This document shows positions 59,001 through 64,000 of a stretch of DNA of 64,000 bases, in pieces. The DNA is from Leptospira_A soteropolitanensis. GTDB lineage: Bacteria > Spirochaetota > Leptospiria > Leptospirales > Leptospiraceae. Each line of letters begins with the position of its first letter. The stretch's first letter is position 1. A program made the translations under genes and the position numbers. The notes under the pieces are model-generated. The model worked only from the letters and a program-made list of their open reading frames with translations. It had not been told where the DNA came from and made no database searches. Where the stretch lies: the NCBI RefSeq assembly GCF_026151335.1, contig NZ_JAMQPP010000001.1, one strand, 5' to 3'.

Positions 59001-61896
59001 CACAATTTTTGCCGGAAGTTCATCCGTTGGTTTTGTCGATGGTCTGGGTACAAGTGCTAGTTTTAATATGCCTCATGGCATTACTCATGACGGTACTTTT
59101 TTATATGTTGCCGATTATGGTAATCTTCGCATAAGACGTGTTCACATAACAACGGGCGAAGTCATCACAATTGCAGGTTCTGGTGGATCTAGTCTTACAG
59201 ATGGAGAAGGAGTGAATGCATCACTCAATGCTCCTATGTATATTTCCAATATTGGTAACATACTAGTTGTCGGAACCACTCATGCACTCAGAACCATAAA
59301 TTCTTCTGGTCTTACCGCATACTTTCCGCTAAATGGTTCTACCTCTAATTTACTAAATAACCAAACCCTTACAGCAGTAGGAAGTCCTGGATTTGGATTG
59401 GGTCGTTATGGGGAAACCAATGGTGCTGCCAATCTTTCAATAGGCAATGCGGCAACTGCCCCTTCTCCTTCTGCATCCACAACCGACATCACCATGTCTG
59501 CTTGGATACATTGGGATGGAACCAGTACAAGCCTTGCTAAAATGATAGCCTATAATGGATCACCCGGTACGGATGGATACGGAATCTTTATCTCATCGGA
59601 AAGCCAACTAGGAATCTTACGGGGAGGGTATACCCCAGATCCGATTCATATCAACATCATTCCAAGCAAATGGACCCATGTTGCCATGACAGTCGATAGT
59701 AATAATGTATATCGTATTTATATGAACGGAAACCTCGCGTTTCAGAAACAAATGTTAACAAACTCACCTACCGGTGATTTATCTATTGGAGTGGCCTCTC
59801 TTGCAAATTATTTCCCAGGAAGGATTGCCGACTTTCGTTTTTACTCAAGAGTCCTAAATGAAGCAGAAATTAATGATTTAGCTCGTTCTGCGGATAGTAC
59901 CCTTGTTGGCAATTCTTATGCTTCCCGTCCCATCGAACTCCTGATGCAATATGAATTTAATGGGAATTTAAACCCTTCAGGACCCTTGGGAAATACTTTA
60001 GTCTTATATGGCGGACTCTCTGGTCTCGCTCCAGGACGAGACCGAAGTGCAAACACAAGCATACGTTTAGTTGCAGATAATTTAGGTTATGCGAATGGTA
60101 TAGAAACAGGTTTACCAATGGGACAAAGCCCGAGAAGCGTTTGCGTCTGGATACATCCAGAAAGGTATCCGGTCAATGCAAACCAAAACTCTCCCATTTT
60201 TTCCTATGGGGCTGCAGGAGGAAATACTGAATTGATTCTTTCCTTATTTAAAAATTCCGGTGGCTCCAACCTCGTTCGTTTTGGAGGTTTAGGAAGTGGA
60301 GAAGTATTTAGTTCCTATTCAGTTCCACTCAACCAGTGGTCCCATATTTGCGGAACCTTTGATGGATCTGTTGGAACCATTTACATCAATGGAACGGTGA
60401 TCGCAGGCCCATCCGTGATAGGAGGTGGAGTCAATACTACTCCTGGTAGTGGAATTTATGCTGGGAAAATGGTTTCTGATGGTTCTTATTTTGCCGGCAA
60501 AATGGCGGATTTACGTATTTATTCCAAAGCCTTAGATCCGAAAGAAGTTAGGTTAATGTCTGCCCAAATCCCTGTAGGTCTTGTTGCCCGTTTTGATTTT
60601 AATGGTAGCCTCCAAGACGCCAGTGGAATGGGAAACCAAGTTAGCAACATGGGCGTTGGTTTCTCAACTGATCGTTTCGGGAATGCAGCCAGTGCCATTA
60701 GTACCAACGGAACGAATTACTTGTCCGTATCCACCACCGATACTCAGTTACCAAATTCGAATAAACCAAGGACTATTTGCGTACACTACAAATCACAGCT
60801 GACCAATCCAGGAACCATTGTTAGTTACGGAATGGCAAGTGTAGATCGATTAACGTCACTCGGATCAGGAAGTGCCGGCAGTAAATATTTATTTGGCGGA
60901 TTTGGAAATGATGTTGAAGGCCTTTATTATAATCATGAAAACACCTGGCACCAACTTTGTGGGGTTTTTCATGGACCAGCTAACGGAAATCTCGCGATGT
61001 TATATGACAACGGTGTTTTACTCCAAACAAATGTCAAAAGTGCTTGGGACACACTTCCGCTTGCATTCACCATTGGAACAAGAACTGATTTCGCCACAAG
61101 TTTCACCGGATCCATTGATGAGCTTTTAATTTACAATAGAGCCTTGAGTACAAATGAAATACAGGCACTATCCGGATATGATCCGAGACAAGTACCATCA
61201 TGGTCACCAACTTTAGGACTTAGTAGCTTAGTTCTCCACCTAAGTGCCGATAGTTTGTCTAACCAAGGGAACGGGACAGATGTAACGACTTGGCACGATC
61301 GAAGTGGATATGATGCTTCGTTTTTTAATGGGACTGTACCACCGACGTTCAACAATGTTGGATACAATGGAAAACCTTCTGTTAATTTTAATGCCGCAAG
61401 CTCGCAGTATCTTATTAGAAGCCCTGCTACAGACATCCCGTCAAACGACTCTAGCTTCTTTTTGGCCTTTAGTCGAACCAATAACGTAGATGCCCCAATT
61501 TTGGAATCTGCCTCAGTAGGAGTATCTTATCATTTACAAAGCAATCGAATTCATATGTCCAAACCTGGCTTTGGAGATGTAGGATATTCTAATCCTGTTT
61601 TTACAGGAACACTCGTTCCTTACCTGGTTTATTTCAACCAAAGCAATGGTGTTTCTTTTCAATTTAGTTCCAACATGTACAATAGTGGAATTACAGTTAA
61701 TCCTGCACAAACATATTCACAAAACAATCTCTATTTGGGAACCAATGAATCTGCCTCGAATTTTTTCTCAGGACATATTAGTGAAGTAATTTATTATAAA
61801 ACTAGTTTAAACGCTACGGGAAAGGCGATTGTATTTTGTTATTTATCGCAAAAGTATAATGTTGATTTAGTAATTCCCGCAATCACTTGTGATTGA
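56023..61896 (+). CDS. Giant modular surface lipoprotein: repeats, NHL propeller, LamG-like domains
   Basis: 1957 residues with a lipobox-like LFAC (Cys19). About 45-400 holds four repeats of 80-95 residues, each ending in a pair of cysteines (for example KCIVSSGSGTVL...IQIVC). Two chitobiase-C-terminal-like modules (about 405-577) and two more repeats (about 582-755) follow. Residues about 775-1090 form an NHL propeller (SFSNIRGITYDG, VDYGNHKIRVF, AERGNSSIRVMKL). Four LamG-like modules start near 1096, 1305, 1519 and 1736 (YFPLNG, QYEFNG, RFDFNG, LSADSLSNQ). It is probably on the cell surface and binds glycans or host and environmental ligands. No enzyme domain is seen. Confidence 0.85.
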   Translation: MNFLQKILVYTVALPLFACQFPNINRSFLETFSTIRFLQTNTLSYTVSFRVSGLLGSGLQIENNGDVVNVSANQTYTFSKKIPSGSAYNVIVKTQPTSPIQKCIVSSGSGTVLNGNIEGIQIVCGDALYLIYGSVTGLLGNGLQIQNTTGSGTEVTNVNSSSFSLPPIPSGETYNFSIISQPTNPSQTCSITSPGVTSGTMAAAHLPVAINCVTNSFAVNAQVTGILGTLGAGNELKLTLDGSNTINVTADGTFVFPGTYLSGGTFSITVDNPGGIIPTGVCTLSSGTITVANGTYTIPVNCSNAFLISGTVSSPGGTTTSVLSGTVTLDLVNTGGTPFVTQQVVVYAGISNFSFPATIPGGSDYEIVVSSSAPDQVCTMTAGATHTGTTSDQGNAILNCSLPTPNFTPATGTVFNDDATVTLSALIPGSEYRYTLGNGGQASPTCSTGSMTTNTVSLADTNQAVIKAIHCKTGWVESAVVTSTYTLKVATPTPSLATGSLLNSGDTISFSTTTTGTTWVCKESAAGTPTDPVCGSTANTCSSGTAGNFVFPTPGSSQNVKARMCKENYVGSDILSLNYQPNVYTVGGTISTLTLPFGVNTFVLQNNAGDDLIIAGNGTFTFNTAIPTGSNYAVTVLSGPQNPWQTCNITNGTGTIAAAAITNIAITCSVNNYSMSGNITSTVPLPAGLTVTNGIDSINVPGGATTTPISFATPIASGTNYDISITAEPPGYVCAIQSNYSGTVLGTNITNVAVNCVVGYRYANTITAKKPAPLQIHYYRGLVGTAAGQVGSGSADATGTSASFSNIRGITYDGTKGYIVDYGNHKIRVFNPTTSAVTTLVGNGIIGNTPGSGSVSALNGPRGITTDGTYLYVTEIDGNRIKRILISTGYAETFAGDNTTVTPSNGNVDSTDPLLARFANPAGIVIDDDKLYIAERGNSSIRVMKLRTKEVSTLSIGGNLDQPEGLTVVGDYIYAVNIGTHNITKTHKVTGATTIFAGSSSVGFVDGLGTSASFNMPHGITHDGTFLYVADYGNLRIRRVHITTGEVITIAGSGGSSLTDGEGVNASLNAPMYISNIGNILVVGTTHALRTINSSGLTAYFPLNGSTSNLLNNQTLTAVGSPGFGLGRYGETNGAANLSIGNAATAPSPSASTTDITMSAWIHWDGTSTSLAKMIAYNGSPGTDGYGIFISSESQLGILRGGYTPDPIHINIIPSKWTHVAMTVDSNNVYRIYMNGNLAFQKQMLTNSPTGDLSIGVASLANYFPGRIADFRFYSRVLNEAEINDLARSADSTLVGNSYASRPIELLMQYEFNGNLNPSGPLGNTLVLYGGLSGLAPGRDRSANTSIRLVADNLGYANGIETGLPMGQSPRSVCVWIHPERYPVNANQNSPIFSYGAAGGNTELILSLFKNSGGSNLVRFGGLGSGEVFSSYSVPLNQWSHICGTFDGSVGTIYINGTVIAGPSVIGGGVNTTPGSGIYAGKMVSDGSYFAGKMADLRIYSKALDPKEVRLMSAQIPVGLVARFDFNGSLQDASGMGNQVSNMGVGFSTDRFGNAASAISTNGTNYLSVSTTDTQLPNSNKPRTICVHYKSQLTNPGTIVSYGMASVDRLTSLGSGSAGSKYLFGGFGNDVEGLYYNHENTWHQLCGVFHGPANGNLAMLYDNGVLLQTNVKSAWDTLPLAFTIGTRTDFATSFTGSIDELLIYNRALSTNEIQALSGYDPRQVPSWSPTLGLSSLVLHLSADSLSNQGNGTDVTTWHDRSGYDASFFNGTVPPTFNNVGYNGKPSVNFNAASSQYLIRSPATDIPSNDSSFFLAFSRTNNVDAPILESASVGVSYHLQSNRIHMSKPGFGDVGYSNPVFTGTLVPYLVYFNQSNGVSFQFSSNMYNSGITVNPAQTYSQNNLYLGTNESASNFFSGHISEVIYYKTSLNATGKAIVFCYLSQKYNVDLVIPAITCD

Positions 61897-61949
61897 TTCT
61901 AATGAATCTGCATTTTAAATATGAAATTTCAGATTGTTATCAATATAAA

Positions 61950-62333
61950 ATGAAGAACCTTTTACCACTTATATTTTTAATCGTTCTTTCATTCAGCCCC
62001 AGTTGTACTTCGGAAGACGAAACACCGAAAAAAGAACCGCCACCACCACCAGCAGTCACTGTTCCCTTTCCAGAAGCAATGTACGTACAAAATGGTTGTG
62101 CTTCCTGTCATGGCATCGCAGGGAATGGAAGAGGAACAAGGACTCAAGTTTTATCTACTTCGCGGATCCCAAATTTCCAAGATAAATCTACCTACATCTA
62201 TGGATCTTCTAAAGAAGCCATTGCCAAAAGCATCAAAAATGGAATTCCAGGAACCTATATGAAAGCATATTCGCATATGCGAAAGTCAGAGATTGATGCT
62301 GTGGCTGAATACATCCAAAAAATGCAAAAATAA
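61950..62333 (+). CDS. Lipoprotein c-type cytochrome
   Basis: 127 residues from the ATG at 61950. Upstream in-frame starts exist (61902 ATG and an overlapping TTG) but give no signal peptide. The signal peptide ends in SPSC (Cys19), so it is a lipoprotein, followed by a Pro-rich linker. Heme c attaches at CASCH (Cys50, Cys53, His54), and Met104 in GTYMKAYS is the likely distal ligand. It would carry electrons in the periplasm. It lies 53 nt after the giant lipoprotein gene and may be co-transcribed with it. No oxidase partner is present. Confidence 0.82.
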   Translation: MKNLLPLIFLIVLSFSPSCTSEDETPKKEPPPPPAVTVPFPEAMYVQNGCASCHGIAGNGRGTRTQVLSTSRIPNFQDKSTYIYGSSKEAIAKSIKNGIPGTYMKAYSHMRKSEIDAVAEYIQKMQK

Positions 62334-62358
62334 GCAATTGAGAATACCGTTAGAATCC

Positions 62359-64000
62359 TTATACGGCAAGTTCTGCTAAATTCTTAAAATATTCGAGCGA
62401 ATGAGGATTCGCTAAAGCATTTTTATTTTTAACTTCTAGTCCAGCTACAGTTTGTTTTACGGCAATTTCCACTTTTTTTCCATTTACCGTATAAGGTATT
62501 TCGGGAACAGAAAGGATTAAAGACGGTACATGCCTCGGCGATGTTTCTTGTTTGATCCGTTCTTTAATTTTTTTAATCAGACTTTCATCAAGAATTATCC
62601 CGTCTGCTGTAACAACAAACAAAACCACTCTAACATCGTCCTTATATTCTTGACCAATGATCACACTGTCTTTCACTTCTGGGATCGTAGAGACTACGGA
62701 ATAAATATCCGCAGTACCAATCCTAACCCCTCCTGGGTTTAAAGTGGCGTCGGACCGACCATAAATCACCAAACCATTTTCAGGTGTGATCGATGCAAAA
62801 TCTCCGTGACACCAAATATTATCATAAGTTTCAAAATATGCAGATTTGTATTTTACACCTGTCTCATCATTCCAAAAGAAAAGAGGCATGGACGGGAATG
62901 GTGTGGGGCAAACCAACTCCCCTTTTTGGTTCAAGACAGACTTTCCCATATCATCAAACACCTGTACATCCATTCCAAGGCCTTTACATTGGATTTGACC
63001 TTCATACACCGGTAAGTTGGGATTTCCTAAAGCAAAACATCCGTTTAAGTCTGTTCCGCCAGAGATGGAAGACAACTGTACATCTTTCTTTATATTCTCA
63101 TAAACATAACGAAATCCTGAGTTTGGTAATGGAGAACCTGTTGAAAGGATAACTTCCAGAGAAGGCAAAGGGTATTTGGATTCTATAGAAACCTTATCTT
63201 CCTCTAAAACGGAAAGATATTTAGCGCTTGTTCCAAAAACTTTAATGGATTCTTTCTCAGCCATAGACCAAAGAATCTCCCAATTTGGATGAAAAGGATT
63301 ACCATCAAATTGATAAAGTGTTGCGCCCAATGCCAAAGCAGACTGTGACCAATTCCACATCATCCATCCACAAGTTGTATAATAAAAAAATCTATCTAAC
63401 TTGGATAAGTTACAATGTAACGAAAGTTCTTTGGTATGATTTAGTAACACTCCCCCACCTTGAACAATACATTTTGGAAGACCAGTTGTCCCGGAAGAAA
63501 ACATAATATATACTGGATCGGAAAATGATATGGAAGTATAAGTCATTTGATCAGAAGAATTCGGAGGATTAATCTCGGAATATCTGTGAGGTAACTGTAT
63601 TTTTCCAAAGTCTTTTACTCGTTCAACAAAATCATAAATCAATGTCTGTTTAAACTCTGAGTTTTTGGTATTTTTTAATTGAATAGAAACTTCTTCCAGT
63701 TTATCGGTGATCGAAATCTTTTTACCCTTAAACAAATAAGATTCTACAGAAATGAGAACCTTCGGATTTATCTGTTCGAACCGGTCCAAAATTCCCCGAA
63801 CACCAAAGTCAGGGGAAGCACTTGACCATATAGCACCTAACGAAGTTGTTGCCAACATTCCAATCGTGGATATTGGTGCATTCGGAACAAGACCAACAAC
63901 TCGATCTCCCTTTTTTATTCCAAGCGAAATCAAATGTTTTTGCAATTTCAAAACTTCATTTTTCATTTCCAGATAAGTTAACTTCTGAATATTACCATCC
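62359..64000 (-). CDS. Acetoacetyl-CoA synthetase, 5'-truncated by the window edge
   Basis: The visible part has 547 residues. The frame runs open to the window end (in-frame residues before the ATG at 63966 still match the family), so the true start lies beyond 64000. The AMP-forming core is complete: YIMFSSGTTGLPKCIVQG (P-loop), YTTCGWMMWNW, and YGRSDATLNPGGVRIGTADI near the hinge, with the catalytic Lys in TVNGKKVEIAV. The sequence looks like acetoacetate-CoA ligase, which activates acetoacetate for fatty-acid or sterol-type metabolism. Acetyl- or propionyl-CoA synthetase is less likely. It converges with the cytochrome gene. Confidence 0.87.
   Translation of the reverse strand, partial: DGNIQKLTYLEMKNEVLKLQKHLISLGIKKGDRVVGLVPNAPISTIGMLATTSLGAIWSSASPDFGVRGILDRFEQINPKVLISVESYLFKGKKISITDKLEEVSIQLKNTKNSEFKQTLIYDFVERVKDFGKIQLPHRYSEINPPNSSDQMTYTSISFSDPVYIMFSSGTTGLPKCIVQGGGVLLNHTKELSLHCNLSKLDRFFYYTTCGWMMWNWSQSALALGATLYQFDGNPFHPNWEILWSMAEKESIKVFGTSAKYLSVLEEDKVSIESKYPLPSLEVILSTGSPLPNSGFRYVYENIKKDVQLSSISGGTDLNGCFALGNPNLPVYEGQIQCKGLGMDVQVFDDMGKSVLNQKGELVCPTPFPSMPLFFWNDETGVKYKSAYFETYDNIWCHGDFASITPENGLVIYGRSDATLNPGGVRIGTADIYSVVSTIPEVKDSVIIGQEYKDDVRVVLFVVTADGIILDESLIKKIKERIKQETSPRHVPSLILSVPEIPYTVNGKKVEIAVKQTVAGLEVKNKNALANPHSLEYFKNLAELAV

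Noticed and set aside
61893..61949. Longer cytochrome c start
   Set aside because: The upstream codons overlap the giant lipoprotein stop and give a product without a signal peptide, whereas 61950 gives a clean lipobox.
1..64000. tRNA, rRNA, CRISPR arrays, insertion sequences, integrases and phage genes
   Set aside because: None seen by eye. No tandem spacer-repeat pattern, cloverleaf with CCA or transposase motif was found. A dedicated search could still find weak examples.

Overview
The window is A+T-rich bacterial chromosome, packed almost end to end with genes on both strands. It has many diderm-type lipoproteins, ExbB/ExbD/TonB, TolC and porin genes, signalling proteins of kinds that are abundant in Leptospira (7TM-DISM sensors, SpoIIE-type phosphatases, class III cyclases, slr1658/slr1659-like regulators), ABA4-like and DUF4846 proteins, and frequent TTG/GTG starts. 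I infer a Leptospira species (Spirochaetes), probably an environmental one. There is no rRNA, tRNA or species marker, so this rests on gene content only. I found no CRISPR array, insertion sequence, integrase or phage gene, and the window reads as stable chromosome.

Layout. 1-4.1 kb: a small lipoprotein, exbB-exbD-tonB and an orphan LytS-type sensor kinase. 4.1-8.1 kb (minus): a copper-type envelope operon with a cupredoxin/beta-helix/membrane fusion, a small membrane protein that copies the fusion's C-terminal domain, a two-domain multicopper oxidase and a Sco1 protein, behind a consensus promoter. 8.1-13 kb (minus): a tolC-macA-macB-tetR efflux operon. 13.1-20.1 kb: a probable bicarbonate/anion uptake locus, in which an AraC-type membrane sensor and a SulP transporter diverge from an SbtA-like transporter, a porin and a TetR regulator. 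20.1-22.8 kb: an acyltransferase, then a cobalamin riboswitch in front of two lipoproteins of unknown function.

22.9-29.0 kb holds the most interesting locus: a methyltransferase, an anti-sigma-like ATPase, a STAS protein, a GNAT/cyclic-nucleotide-binding fusion, a membrane SpoIIE phosphatase, an adenylate cyclase and a second anti-sigma-like ATPase. All parts of a partner switch that could set cAMP output and read it are side by side. 29.0-31.1 kb: a TetR regulator diverging from two membrane-protein genes, with three operator-like sites at exact 21-bp steps. 31-39.4 kb: assorted metabolic and hypothetical genes. 39.5-45.3 kb: cell-shape and peptidoglycan genes (mreC-mreD-pbp2-rodA, without mreB). 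45.3-55.8 kb: housekeeping (ribF, manA, cysK, a phosphate-ester antiporter), a J-domain protein, a STAS protein and hypotheticals. 56.0-61.9 kb: a giant modular lipoprotein of 1957 residues, followed by a lipoprotein cytochrome c and a 5'-truncated acetoacetyl-CoA synthetase at the window edge.

All coordinates and motifs were read by eye. Family names come from recognised motifs, not from searches.
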